From: Spartinivicinus marinus
Lineage (GTDB): Bacteria; Pseudomonadota; Gammaproteobacteria; Pseudomonadales; Zooshikellaceae
Direction of reading: 5' to 3'
DNA: 64,000 nt
NCBI RefSeq assembly: GCF_026309355.1
Contig: NZ_JAPJZK010000001.1
Span: forward strand, 3,740,501-3,804,500
Made by a program: the position numbers and the translations under genes. The notes under the pieces are model-generated. The model ran no database searches. It was not told the DNA's origin and saw only the letters and a program-made list of their open reading frames with translations. Of the stretch, positions 48,201-59,807 are shown one piece after another. Numbering within the stretch: the stretch's first letter is position 1; each line of letters begins with the position of its first letter.

Positions 48201-49571
48201 ATGGCTGAAGCGCATAAGGCTGTAAGTGGGACTTGGGCCACGCGGTGGACTTTTATTTTGGCTGCTACTGGGTCGGCAGTCGGTTTGGGGAATATTTGGA
48301 AATTTCCATATATCACTGGGGAGTACGGGGGAGGTGCTTTTGTTTTAGTGTATTTAGCATGTATTGCTGTGGTGGGAATACCCATCATGATGTCAGAAGT
48401 ATTAATTGGCCGTCATGCTCGTCGTAATCCTATTAATGCGATGGGTGACCTAGCGGTAGAGTCTGGATCAACTAGGGCCTGGAGCTTGGTCGGTTGGATG
48501 GGCGTACTGGCTGGCTTTCTTATTTTATCTTTTTACAGTGTTATTGCAGGCTGGGCACTTAACTATACTGCCGATATTGGTATGGGGTTATTTAACGGTG
48601 TAAATGCCAAGCAAACAGGGGAAATGTTTGGTGATCTTACCAGTAACCCAGGCCGATTAATTTTCTGGCATTCCCTGTTTATGATTTTAACGGCCATCAT
48701 CATTGCCAGAGGTATTCATAAAGGCTTGGAAAACAGTGTGCGCATTATGATGCCTGCGCTATTTGTTTTGTTGCTGGTCATGGTTGGGTACAGCATAACC
48801 AGTACAGATAAGTTTGGAGAGGGTTTAAAGTTTTTATTTGCCTTTGATTTCAGCAAACTGACTGGTGAAGCGATCCTGGTTGCAATGGGGCATGCCTTCT
48901 TTACGTTAAGTTTAGGAATGGGTGCCATTATGACTTATGGAGCCTATATGCCCAAGCAGGCATCAATTGGTGGTACTGTATTGACAATTGCGGTATTGGA
49001 TACACTGGTTGCATTAGTTGCCGGTATGGCTATTTTCCCAATTGTATTTGCAAATGGTCTTGAGGCCGGTGCGGGGCCAGGATTACTGTTTGTTTCGTTA
49101 CCACAAGCTTTTGGTAGCATGGCTGGTGGGCAAATTTTCGGTACGATATTCTTTTTGCTTGTTTCGATTGCAGCGCTAAGCTCTGCTATTTCGTTGATTG
49201 AGCCAGCGGTTGCTTATATTGTTCAGCAGCATAATGTTTCTCGGTTAACTGCAACGATTTGTTTCAGCTTGATTGTGTGGCTACTTGGCTTAGGTACAGT
49301 CTTCTCATTTAATATTTGGTCAGAAGTTAAGCTGTTTGATAAAAACTTCTTTGATCTGTTAGATTTCCTAACAGCCAATATTATGTTGCCGTTGGGAGGT
49401 TTGCTCATTTCAATATTTGCTGGCTGGATCTTAAAACGTTCCGTTGTGTTGAATGAGTTGGCTATGCAGAACTTAGTTCGCTTTAACACCTGGCGTGCTG
49501 CTGCTCGAGTGCTTTCTCCTTTGGCTGTACTTGTGATATTTGTGACTACGTTGTATAAAGCATTTAGTTAA
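48201..49571 (+). CDS. Sodium-dependent NSS-family transporter
   Basis: A 456-residue membrane protein with about 11-12 helices. The TM1 sequence FILAATGSAVGLGNIWKFPYITGEYGGGAF is diagnostic of the neurotransmitter:sodium symporter family and contains Na+ site residues. Substrate probably an amino acid; not identifiable by eye. Confidence 0.93.
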   Translation: MAEAHKAVSGTWATRWTFILAATGSAVGLGNIWKFPYITGEYGGGAFVLVYLACIAVVGIPIMMSEVLIGRHARRNPINAMGDLAVESGSTRAWSLVGWMGVLAGFLILSFYSVIAGWALNYTADIGMGLFNGVNAKQTGEMFGDLTSNPGRLIFWHSLFMILTAIIIARGIHKGLENSVRIMMPALFVLLLVMVGYSITSTDKFGEGLKFLFAFDFSKLTGEAILVAMGHAFFTLSLGMGAIMTYGAYMPKQASIGGTVLTIAVLDTLVALVAGMAIFPIVFANGLEAGAGPGLLFVSLPQAFGSMAGGQIFGTIFFLLVSIAALSSAISLIEPAVAYIVQQHNVSRLTATICFSLIVWLLGLGTVFSFNIWSEVKLFDKNFFDLLDFLTANIMLPLGGLLISIFAGWILKRSVVLNELAMQNLVRFNTWRAAARVLSPLAVLVIFVTTLYKAFS

Positions 49572-49616
49572 TCACGTATTTATTTGCCAGTAATTATTTG
49601 GATTGTCATAAACAAT

Positions 49617-50048
49617 ATGACACAAATCAGTCGTTCAGCCCTGGTCCTTTATTCGGCCAGGGCAATGTTTAATCTTGTAAATGACATTAAATCTTATCCT
49701 CATTTCCTTCCTTGGTGTGTCGATACAGCCATTCATCAGCAAACTGACGAGCTAGTAGAGGCAACCCTTTACTTAGCAAAAGGTGGGCTTAAACATAGTT
49801 TTACAACTCGTAATAGGCTTGAGTATGGCAGCGCTATTCATATGGAGCTGATAGAAGGGCCTTTCAAAAGCTTAACTGGGCAGTGGGATTTCCTTCCTTT
49901 AGAAGAGAGTGCCTGTAAGGTGTCGTTAAGTCTGCACTTTGAGTTTTCAAGTAAGATGATGGAAGCTACGCTAGGTAGCTTGTTTAATGGAGCTGCTAAC
50001 ACCATGGTAGATGCTTTTTGTAAGCGAGCAAAAGAGTATTATGGCTGA
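49617..50048 (+). CDS. ratA: Ribosome-association toxin RatA
   Basis: A 143-residue START-like (polyketide cyclase/COQ10 type) protein: MFNLVNDIKSYPHFLPWCVDTAIHQQTDELVEATL and FSSKMMEATLGSLFNGAANTMVDAFCKRAKEYYG. ATG 49617 is chosen. It overlaps rnfH by 8 bp, conserved gene order. Confidence 0.93.
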   Translation: MTQISRSALVLYSARAMFNLVNDIKSYPHFLPWCVDTAIHQQTDELVEATLYLAKGGLKHSFTTRNRLEYGSAIHMELIEGPFKSLTGQWDFLPLEESACKVSLSLHFEFSSKMMEATLGSLFNGAANTMVDAFCKRAKEYYG

Positions 50049-50355
50049 AGAAATTCAAGTAGAGGTGGCATATGCGTTGCCTCATAAGCAAAAGATTATT
50101 GCTATGACGGTTGAAAAAGGGATTACAGCCTACGATGCTGCTCGTCAGTCAGGGATTGATCAAGCTTTTCCTGAAATTGATTGGGAGAGTTGTAAGTTTG
50201 GTATATTAGGTAAGGTAGTACCTAAACCTAAAGAAAGAGTGCTAGAACAAGGGGAGCGGGTTGAACTGTATCGTCCACTAATAGCCGATCCCAAGGAGGT
50301 CAGGAAAAAGCGTGCTGCCCAAGCCAAGCAAAAACGAGAGACTGAGCAGCAGTAG
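50041..50355 (+). CDS. rnfH: RnfH-family ubiquitin-like protein
   Basis: A 104-residue protein: VEVAYALPHKQKIIAMTVEKGITAYDAARQSG and CKFGILGKVVPKPKERVLEQGERVELYRPLIADPKEVRKKRA, the beta-grasp RnfH pattern. The longer upstream start at 50011 lies inside ratA and is not used. Confidence 0.95.
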   Translation: MAEEIQVEVAYALPHKQKIIAMTVEKGITAYDAARQSGIDQAFPEIDWESCKFGILGKVVPKPKERVLEQGERVELYRPLIADPKEVRKKRAAQAKQKRETEQQ

Positions 50356-50479
50356 TATATTGGTAGTGGCAGGATACATTAACTCGATAAATCGCGAGTA
50401 TGTATCCAGGTCTATTTATTTATCTGTGTTCTATCTACTCAACTGCCTTTAGATAAGATAGCAGTTAGGTTGCAAATAA

Positions 50480-50938
50480 TTATTCAATAATATCTTTAAT
50501 TACGTCTTCTTCAATAGGTGTTGCCGAGGCCTCTTCTGTCGGCTCAGCTGAAATCTGTGGCTGTTCAATTGCTGGGGGTGGCTCTGGCCGAAAGTCTCCC
50601 GTGAAATGACTGAGCTTACCATCAGAGAAATAAAGGCTGAGTGTCTCTTGAACACGTGACTTTCCTCCAGGTTGATAGCTATAAATATAATCCCACCGAT
50701 CCTGTTGAAAAGTATCAACTAATAGGGGGGTTCCCATAATGTAACGTACTTGACGTTTAGTCATACCCGGTCTGAGCTGGTTAATCATTTCTTGGGTTAC
50801 AACATTGCCTTGCTGAATATCAATTTTATGCACGCCAGGGAAACTGATAGATTGATGCTGGCTGTCACTAAATAAAGAGCAGGCAGATAAACATGTTAAG
50901 CTTACTAAAATTATGAGTCGCATTATGGTCTTTTGCAT
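50480..50938 (-). CDS. bamE: Outer membrane assembly lipoprotein BamE
   Basis: A 152-residue lipoprotein with signal and lipobox LTCLSAC, then [42 protein letters not shown], the SmpA/OmlA domain. Part of the BAM complex. Met at 50938 or 50923 is preferred to 50968. The C-terminal 40 residues are a Pro/Glu-rich extension. Divergent from fur, as in Pseudomonas. Confidence 0.95.
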   Translation of the reverse strand: MQKTIMRLIILVSLTCLSACSLFSDSQHQSISFPGVHKIDIQQGNVVTQEMINQLRPGMTKRQVRYIMGTPLLVDTFQQDRWDYIYSYQPGGKSRVQETLSLYFSDGKLSHFTGDFRPEPPPAIEQPQISAEPTEEASATPIEEDVIKDIIE

Positions 50939-51029
50939 CTTGGATAGACTTCCACTATCTTGGGTCAAAATGTGATAATACCTTACTTCTTGGCATCTGC
51001 TAAGTGCACTGTTTATATAGGATAGGGTT

Positions 51030-51431
51030 GTGGAAAATCAAGAGTTACGAAAAGCGGGCCTCAAAGTTACTTTACCACGTGTAAAAATCTTGCAAATTCT
51101 CGAAAGTAATGAACAGCGTCACATGAGTGCAGAAGATGTATATAAAGCACTAATGGATGCTGATGAGGATGTTGGGCTAGCAACTGTTTATCGGGTTTTG
51201 ACTCAATTTGAAAGTGCTGGCTTAGTGGTCAGACATAACTTTGATGGTGGTCACTCAGTTTTTGAGTTAGCGCACGGGGATCATCATGATCATATGGTTT
51301 GTATGGAAACTGGTGAAATTGTTGAGTTTTGTGACAAGGATATCGAGCGGCTGCAACATGAAATTGCAGAGAAGCATGGATTTGAGTTAATCGACCATAG
51401 CTTGGTGCTCTATGTAAGGCCCAAAAAATAA
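51030..51431 (+). CDS. fur: Ferric uptake regulator Fur
   Basis: A 133-residue Fur with GTG start. [19 protein letters not shown] is the winged helix; [19 protein letters not shown] and a later His supply metal sites. Represses iron genes with Fe2+. The usual C-terminal Cys pair is absent; the protein ends LYVRPKK as in Pseudomonas Fur. Confidence 0.97.
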   Translation: MENQELRKAGLKVTLPRVKILQILESNEQRHMSAEDVYKALMDADEDVGLATVYRVLTQFESAGLVVRHNFDGGHSVFELAHGDHHDHMVCMETGEIVEFCDKDIERLQHEIAEKHGFELIDHSLVLYVRPKK

Positions 51432-51461
51432 TAAAATAGAGTAAGCTTGTGTAAATGATTA

Positions 51462-51485
51462 AAAGCCGATGTAAGTCGGCTTTTT
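51462..51485 (+). terminator. Terminator after fur
   Basis: AAAGCCGA, TGTAAG, TCGGCTTT and further T residues; also a possible stop for recN transcripts from the other side. Confidence 0.8.
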
Positions 51486-51533
51486 AAATTGTGTTAAAGA
51501 ACTAGTGTGGCAAATATTAATAATATTTTTAAA

Positions 51534-53216
51534 TTAGCTTGTTTGTGCGTTAAGTAGCATTTCTTCTGCGTAAGCTAGGGTTTGATCTGTTAGTTTTACC
51601 CCGCCTAGTAGTCGAGCAATTTCAGATACTTTCCCGGTAGGGGTTAGAGCTTCAATTTGAGTAAATGTTGTATTATTTTTTATTGCTTTTTTTACATTGA
51701 AATGATGATGGCCTTGTGAAGCTACTTGAGGTAGATGGGTAACACACAACACTTGTCCTTGATTGCCAATTTGGCGCAATAATGAGCCAACCACTTCGGC
51801 GGTACCTCCACTAATCCCCACGTCAACCTCATCAAAAATGAGTGTTGGGGTTGTACTGGTTTGCGCTGTGACTACCTGAATAGCAAGACTAATTCTGGAT
51901 AATTCACCTCCGGAAGCAACTTTTTGAATGGGCCTTAATGATTGCCCCGGATTGGCTGTTACTAAAAACTCAATGCTATCCAGGCCTGAGGGTAATGGTT
52001 TGGCGCTGGATATTGCGTCTATTTTTACCTCAAATTGACCTTGAGGCATACCTAAACGATTGATTTCTGATGTAACGGCCTTGCTCAGTTTATTTGCAGC
52101 TAGCTGCCTTTTTTTAGAGAGTTTTACTGCCAGCTGAAAATATTCATCAGCTAACTGTTTGGTTGTCGTTTCCAGTTCAGCGATTAACTCATCAGAGGCT
52201 GCTAAATGATTTAATTCATTTTCTAATTGCTGTTGCAATGCGACAAGTTCAGTGGGGTGAGTGCGATGTTTGCGAGCAATATCGTATATGCAGCTCAGTC
52301 GATGCTCTATTTCTTGTAAATGCTGTGGATCGGCTTGTGACTGATGAATGGCTTGTTGCAAAGAAGACTCTGCTTCCTCAACTTGAATTTGGGCATTGAT
52401 TAATAGTTGTTGTGCTTCTAATAATTGTGGGTTGTCAGTGTTTAAACTGGAAAGCACTTGTAGTGAATGATTAAGTAATTGCAATAAATTGGTCGATTCA
52501 CTTTCGCTACAAATATCTATCACTTGTTGGCAGTTTTGTTGTAAAGCGTCAATATTGCTTAATAGTTTTTGTTCTTTTTCTAAGGCGCCTACTTCTCCTT
52601 CATGTAACTCAAGAGAGGTTAATTCGCTAAGCTGATAGTCGAGTAGTTGTTGCTTGGCCTGCTGCTCTTCGGACTGACGTGTAATAATCTCAAGTTGCTG
52701 GGTTTTTCGCTGCCATTTTTTATAGGTGGTAACAAGTTGCTGATAAAGATGTGTAAGCTGGCCATACTCATCTAATAGCTGGCGATGACAGTCTTTTTTG
52801 AGTAGAGAGTGATGTGCATGCTGGCCATGAATTTCCAGCAATAAACTGCCAAGCTCTCGTAAGTCTTGTAGTGGGGATGGGCTGCCATTAATGTAGCTGC
52901 GTGATCGCCCTTCACGGCTGATTACTCGACGTAAAATGCACTCATTTTCGTACTCACTTTCAAGCTGTTTGGTTTTTAGCCAGGTTTGCGCTTCAACGCA
53001 GTTGCTCAACTCAAATGTGGCAAGAATTTCTGCTTTAGCAGCGCCGTTGCGAACTACAGTTGAATCGGCACGCTCCCCTAAAGCCAAACTTAAGGCATCA
53101 AGCATGATAGATTTCCCAGCTCCTGTTTCACCGGTAATTGCAGTCATGCCTGTGGGAATATCAATTTCTAGCTGATCGACAATGGTAAAGTTTTTTATTA
53201 CGAGTTGGGTCAGCAT
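51534..53216 (-). CDS. recN: DNA repair protein RecN
   Basis: A 560-residue SMC-like ATPase. Walker A is GETGAGKS near residues 30-37. A long coiled coil spans about 165-370. The signature VASGGELSRISLAIQV and Walker B TLIFDEVDVGISG are intact. It acts in recombinational repair of double-strand breaks. A LexA box lies in its promoter. Confidence 0.98.
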   Translation of the reverse strand: MLTQLVIKNFTIVDQLEIDIPTGMTAITGETGAGKSIMLDALSLALGERADSTVVRNGAAKAEILATFELSNCVEAQTWLKTKQLESEYENECILRRVISREGRSRSYINGSPSPLQDLRELGSLLLEIHGQHAHHSLLKKDCHRQLLDEYGQLTHLYQQLVTTYKKWQRKTQQLEIITRQSEEQQAKQQLLDYQLSELTSLELHEGEVGALEKEQKLLSNIDALQQNCQQVIDICSESESTNLLQLLNHSLQVLSSLNTDNPQLLEAQQLLINAQIQVEEAESSLQQAIHQSQADPQHLQEIEHRLSCIYDIARKHRTHPTELVALQQQLENELNHLAASDELIAELETTTKQLADEYFQLAVKLSKKRQLAANKLSKAVTSEINRLGMPQGQFEVKIDAISSAKPLPSGLDSIEFLVTANPGQSLRPIQKVASGGELSRISLAIQVVTAQTSTTPTLIFDEVDVGISGGTAEVVGSLLRQIGNQGQVLCVTHLPQVASQGHHHFNVKKAIKNNTTFTQIEALTPTGKVSEIARLLGGVKLTDQTLAYAEEMLLNAQTS

Positions 53217-53310
53217 GTATATAGCCCTCTTAGCTAATAAAAGCTATATCTCTTAAAAGCCAAGCTTTTGCTTGGCTGAAAGACATAAGCGCTTATCAAA
53301 AAATCGCTAA

Positions 53311-53326
53311 CTGTTTATTTTTACAG
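53311..53326. promoter_or_regulatory. LexA box of recN
   Basis: CTGTTTATTTTTACAG (CTGT-N8-ACAG), 95 bp upstream of the recN start, with a partial second site (CTGTATAAACGTATAT on the minus strand) next to it. Confidence 0.8.
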
Positions 53327-53413
53327 TATATACGTTTATACAGGTATTTGTGTCAAGTCATGTGATGATTTTTTTGGAAGAAAAATGTGGCAAAAAAAGA
53401 AGCTAGTACTTGG

Positions 53414-53440
53414 TTGAAACCTAAACCTTTAACCCCATAT
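53414..53440 (+). promoter_or_regulatory. Sigma-32 heat-shock promoter of grpE
   Basis: TTGAAA (53414-53419), 13 bp, CCCCATAT (53433-53440), a near-consensus RpoH promoter 65 bp before grpE. It probably serves grpE and dnaK-dnaJ. Confidence 0.85.
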
Positions 53441-53505
53441 AGCACCAGTAAGAGGTTTTAGGGCATAAAACTTATGCGAATGATTACTTTTGAGGAGGAC
53501 CTGGG

Positions 53506-54144
53506 ATGAGTGAAGAGAAGTCAGTACCGAATGAGCAAGAAGAGGTTGCTAGCAATGATCAAGTTGATACTCAGCAAGCTGAAGAGCTAGGTGCCGGTTC
53601 TGATGAAATAAGCTCTTTAGATGAACAGGCCCAGGATGCAGCTTCTCTTGAAGCATTACAGCAGCAGTTAGGTACTGCGCTGGCAGAAGCTAATGAAGCA
53701 AAAGAGCATGTCTTACGTGCGCAGGCTGAAATGCAAAATGTACAGCGAAGAGCAAAACAGGATGTTGAAAAAGCACATAAATTTGCCTTGGATAAATTTT
53801 CAAATGAGTTGTTACCAGTTGTTGATAGTTTAGAGCGAGCACTAGAAACGGCAACACCCACTGGAGAAGAAGCCAGCAAAGCAATGCATGAGGGTATCGA
53901 GCTAACCCTGAAGATGTTTTTGGACGTTCTTAAGAAATTTAATATTGAGCAGCTTGATCCTGTTGGGGAGCCTTTTGACCCTCAATTCCATGAGGCAATG
54001 GCTATGCAAGAGAGCCAAGATGCAGAGCCTGGCACAGTGTTGGCTGCTATTCAAAAAGGCTACACCTTAAATGGCCGCTTAGTTCGCCCTGCAATGGTTG
54101 TTGTGTCTAAAGCAAGTGCAACAAAAATTGATGAAAAAGCTTGA
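53506..54144 (+). CDS. grpE: Nucleotide exchange factor GrpE
   Basis: A 212-residue GrpE. The acidic N-terminus and long coiled coil ([43 protein letters not shown]) are followed by the beta-domain ([45 protein letters not shown]). Releases ADP from DnaK. Confidence 0.97.
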   Translation: MSEEKSVPNEQEEVASNDQVDTQQAEELGAGSDEISSLDEQAQDAASLEALQQQLGTALAEANEAKEHVLRAQAEMQNVQRRAKQDVEKAHKFALDKFSNELLPVVDSLERALETATPTGEEASKAMHEGIELTLKMFLDVLKKFNIEQLDPVGEPFDPQFHEAMAMQESQDAEPGTVLAAIQKGYTLNGRLVRPAMVVVSKASATKIDEKA

Positions 54145-54290
54145 AATTAACTAAATAGCACACATATTCAAAAGCAAGATTTAGTGGTTATCACTGGCAA
54201 AGTTACCCAACCTGCAAACAGCGATAATCGAGTTAACGCTAGAGTATTTCATGTCTCTGCTGGTTGGATGGCAGAGAGGGGAGAGTTGAA

Positions 54291-56213
54291 ATGGGCAAAA
54301 TAATTGGTATTGATTTAGGAACTACAAACTCTTGTGTCGCCATTATGGATGGTGATCCAAAAGTTATCGAAAATGCTGAAGGTGCGCGCACAACCCCTTC
54401 TATTATTGCATTTACTGATGAAGGTGAAACGCTGGTAGGGCAGCCTGCAAAGCGTCAGGCGGTTACTAACCCGGATAGTACTTTATTTGCAATTAAGCGT
54501 CTTATAGGCCGTCGCTTTAAAGATGATGTCGTTCAGAAAGACATTAAAATGGTGCCTTATAAAATTGTAGAGGCTGATAACGGTGACGCTTGGGTTGAAG
54601 TAAAAGGTGATAAGAAAGCACCACCACAAATTTCTGCTGAAGTTTTGAAAAAGATGAAGAAAACAGCAGAGGACTATTTAGGTGAAACGGTAACAGAGGC
54701 AGTTATCACCGTTCCTGCATACTTTAATGACTCTCAGCGTCAAGCGACTAAAGACGCAGGTCGTATTGCTGGCTTAGAAGTAAAGCGAATTATTAATGAG
54801 CCAACTGCTGCTGCGCTGGCTTATGGCTTAGATAAAAAACGTGGTGACTCCACTATTGCTGTATATGACCTAGGTGGCGGTACATTTGACGTTTCTATTA
54901 TCGAAATTGCAGAGGTAGATGGTGAGCATCAATTTGAAGTGTTATCAACTAATGGTGACACTTTCTTGGGTGGTGAAGATTTTGACTTACGCTTGATCGA
55001 CTACCTGGCTGATGAGTTCAAAAAAGAGTCTGGTATTGACTTGCACAATGACCCATTGGCTTTGCAGCGCCTAAAAGAAGCTGCAGAAAAAGCTAAAATT
55101 GAGCTTTCTTCTAGCCAGCAAACTGATGTCAATTTACCTTACATTACTGCAGATGCCTCAGGACCGAAGCACCTTAATGTAAAAGTAACTCGTGCTAAAT
55201 TAGAGTCTTTGGTTGAAGAGTTGGTAGAAAGGTCAATTGAGCCATGCCGCATTGCTTTAAAAGATGCTGACTTAGATATCTCTGAAATTAATGAAGTTAT
55301 CTTAGTGGGTGGTCAAACCCGGATGCCGTTGGTTCAAGAGAAGGTCAAAGCATTCTTTGGTAAAGAAGCACGTAAAGATGTAAACCCGGATGAGGCAGTT
55401 GCCATGGGTGCTGCTATTCAGGCTGCTGTATTGGCGGGTGATGTTAAAGACGTACTGCTGCTTGATGTAACGCCTCTGACTCTGGGTATTGAGACAATGG
55501 GTGGGGTGATGACGCCTCTTATTGAGAAAAACTCAACTATCCCAACCAAGAAGTCTCAAGTTTTCTCAACAGCTGAAGACAACCAGACAGCGGTAACTAT
55601 TCATGTCTGTCAGGGCGAGCGGAAGCGTGCGCAAGAAAATAAGTCGCTTGGTCGCTTTGACTTAAGTGATATTCCTCCTGCACCACGTGGCGTGCCACAG
55701 GTTGAAGTAAGCTTTGATATTGATGCAAATGGTATTTTGCATGTGTCTGCGAAAGATAAAGCAACAAATAAAGAGCAATCTATCGTTATCAAGGCATCTA
55801 GCGGTTTGTCAGATGATGAAATTGATAAAATGGTGCGTGATGCAGAGGCCCACGCTGAGGAAGATCGTAAGTTCGAAGAGCTAATCGGTGTTCGTAACAC
55901 AGCTGACTCTATGATTCATGCAACTCGCAAGACTTTAGAAGAAGCAAAAGACAAAGTTACTGCGGACGAAAAAGAGAATATTGAAAAAGCCATTAGCGAA
56001 CTTGAAGAAGTCGTGAAAGGTGATGACAAAGAAGCGATTGAAGCAAAAACAAAGGCGCTAACAGATGCCTCAGCTAACCTGGCACAAAAGCTGTATGCTG
56101 AGCAAGCAGCAGATGGTCAGGCACAGCAGCCGCAAAATGAAGCTGCAGACGATAAAAAAGCTGAAGACGCTGTTGATGCAGAGTTTGAAGAAGTTAAAGA
56201 TGACAATAAGTAG
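54291..56213 (+). CDS. dnaK: Chaperone DnaK (Hsp70)
   Basis: A 640-residue Hsp70 starting [37 protein letters not shown] and [12 protein letters not shown] are the ATPase motifs; [14 protein letters not shown] starts the substrate domain; it ends with [11 protein letters not shown] 54291 is chosen; the extra nine codons upstream overlap the ribosome-binding site GGGGAG. Confidence 0.99.
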   Translation: MGKIIGIDLGTTNSCVAIMDGDPKVIENAEGARTTPSIIAFTDEGETLVGQPAKRQAVTNPDSTLFAIKRLIGRRFKDDVVQKDIKMVPYKIVEADNGDAWVEVKGDKKAPPQISAEVLKKMKKTAEDYLGETVTEAVITVPAYFNDSQRQATKDAGRIAGLEVKRIINEPTAAALAYGLDKKRGDSTIAVYDLGGGTFDVSIIEIAEVDGEHQFEVLSTNGDTFLGGEDFDLRLIDYLADEFKKESGIDLHNDPLALQRLKEAAEKAKIELSSSQQTDVNLPYITADASGPKHLNVKVTRAKLESLVEELVERSIEPCRIALKDADLDISEINEVILVGGQTRMPLVQEKVKAFFGKEARKDVNPDEAVAMGAAIQAAVLAGDVKDVLLLDVTPLTLGIETMGGVMTPLIEKNSTIPTKKSQVFSTAEDNQTAVTIHVCQGERKRAQENKSLGRFDLSDIPPAPRGVPQVEVSFDIDANGILHVSAKDKATNKEQSIVIKASSGLSDDEIDKMVRDAEAHAEEDRKFEELIGVRNTADSMIHATRKTLEEAKDKVTADEKENIEKAISELEEVVKGDDKEAIEAKTKALTDASANLAQKLYAEQAADGQAQQPQNEAADDKKAEDAVDAEFEEVKDDNK

Positions 56214-56251
56214 TTGCCTTTGGCAAACGTGTTGTCTATAGCAGTCTGACC

Positions 56252-56275
56252 AACGCGGGAGGGATCTCCCGCGTT
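56252..56275 (+). terminator. Hairpin between dnaK and dnaJ
   Basis: AACGCGGGAG, GGAT loop, CTCCCGCGTT, a 10-bp perfect stem. With only short T-stretches after it, it probably attenuates rather than stops transcription, tuning the DnaK to DnaJ ratio. Confidence 0.65.
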
Positions 56276-56345
56276 GTTGTTTCTGTGATAAGGAGACTGC
56301 ACTGAATTATTATTAACCAGTGAACTAACTGGCAGGTTATTGTTT

Positions 56346-58315
<1,970 letters not shown>

Positions 58316-58531
58316 ATTTTTGCTAGACCAAACAGATGGGTTCATATAAAATTCCGTCAATTTGTGCCGACTGAACGGTTAAGGTTTGTACGTAGTTGGT
58401 AATTGTTATAATTAAGTCAGTTGTCGACTATATTTATTTCATTAAATAGCGCAAGCCTTAAAGCTCTTTATCAATGAGTAAGTTATTTAAAAGGCGATAT
58501 TAAATATCCCAAAAAAATAGCTGCTCGCAGA

Positions 58532-58567
58532 AAAGCGGGATGAAACATTTTGTTACATCTCGCTTTT
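58532..58567 (+). terminator. Terminator/attenuator upstream of carA
   Basis: AAGCGGGATG and CATCTCGCTT with inner AACA/TGTT pairs and six T residues. It lies 50 bp before the carA start, so it either ends dapB or attenuates carAB. The rest of 58316-58531 holds no gene or recognisable element. Confidence 0.65.
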
Positions 58568-58617
58568 TTATGGCCTACAAAAATGTTTGGTTAATTTATT
58601 TACAGGGGAGATTTTCA

Positions 58618-59748
58618 TTGGCTAAGGCAGCAATTCTCGCTCTCGAAGATGGCAGTATTTTTCGAGGGGTTGCCATCGGCGCTGAAGGTTACGCCAGTGG
58701 TGAAGTAGTTTTTAATACTGCAATGACAGGCTATCAAGAAATTCTCACTGATCCCTCCTATGCCCGCCAGCTTGTTACGCTTACTTATCCTCATATTGGA
58801 AATACCGGAACTAATCAACAAGATGAAGAATCTTCCCAAATTTGGGCAGGTGGCTTGATTATCCGTGATTTGCCATTGTTAGCTAGCAACTGGCGAAATG
58901 AGCAGTCTTTATCGGACTACTTGGCTGAGCGAAATATTGTTGCGATTGCTGAAATTGATACCCGCCGGCTAACTCGTTTATTACGAGAAAAAGGTACACA
59001 AAACGGTTGCATTATAGCAGGCGAAAACTTAGATGAGGACAAAGCAATTGCTTTGGCAAAAGACTTTCCTGGCTTAAAAGGAATGGATTTAGCTAAAGAA
59101 GTAACTACCAAAGAAAACTATGACTGGGCTGAAGGAACTTGGGAGCTTGATGCCAATGCTCATGTTGATCACGATACTCAGCCCTATCATGTAGTTGCTT
59201 ATGACTTTGGTGTTAAGCGTAATATTTTGCGGATGCTGGCTGACCGTGGTTGCCATCTAACCGTTGTACCAGCAACCATGCCTGCTGATGAAGTATTAGC
59301 AATGGACCCTGATGGTATTTTCCTATCTAACGGGCCTGGTGATCCTGAACCTTGTGACTACGCAATTAAAGCAATTCAAACTATCTTGAAGACTGAAATC
59401 CCAGTCTTTGGTATTTGCCTTGGACATCAATTACTAGCGCTAGCAGCTGGTGCTGAAACTGAAAAAATGAAGTTTGGCCATCATGGAGCAAACCATCCAG
59501 TTCAGGACTTGATGACTACGAAAGTTATGATCACCAGTCAAAACCATGGGTTTGCAGTAAAAGAAAGCTCCCTCCCTGAAAATGTAAAAGTAACTCATAA
59601 GTCATTATTTGACAGCTCGCTACAGGGAATACACCTAACTGATAAGCCAGCATTTAGCTTTCAGGGACACCCTGAAGCAAGTCCAGGCCCCCATGATGTA
59701 GCACCACTATTTGACCACTTTATAGAGCTAATTAAAGCTCGGCGTTAA
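58618..59748 (+). CDS. carA: Carbamoyl-phosphate synthase small subunit
   Basis: A 376-residue glutaminase subunit. I choose the TTG at 58618 (AGGGGAG upstream), giving [17 protein letters not shown], the family's usual start; a longer form from ATG 58540 would cover the terminator. Catalytic Cys in [15 protein letters not shown] and His-Glu in [13 protein letters not shown]. Confidence 0.96.
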   Translation: MAKAAILALEDGSIFRGVAIGAEGYASGEVVFNTAMTGYQEILTDPSYARQLVTLTYPHIGNTGTNQQDEESSQIWAGGLIIRDLPLLASNWRNEQSLSDYLAERNIVAIAEIDTRRLTRLLREKGTQNGCIIAGENLDEDKAIALAKDFPGLKGMDLAKEVTTKENYDWAEGTWELDANAHVDHDTQPYHVVAYDFGVKRNILRMLADRGCHLTVVPATMPADEVLAMDPDGIFLSNGPGDPEPCDYAIKAIQTILKTEIPVFGICLGHQLLALAAGAETEKMKFGHHGANHPVQDLMTTKVMITSQNHGFAVKESSLPENVKVTHKSLFDSSLQGIHLTDKPAFSFQGHPEASPGPHDVAPLFDHFIELIKARR

Positions 59749-59807
59749 TAGGTAGTGGAAGTAGATAGGTAACCCTGACCATTTAGTTTTGTAGTGTAGA
59801 GATAGCC

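Noticed and set aside
55610-55900. Minus-strand open frame inside dnaK, and similar shadows in tape-measure, recN and carB genes
   Set aside because: They lie opposite well-conserved coding frames with no family resemblance.
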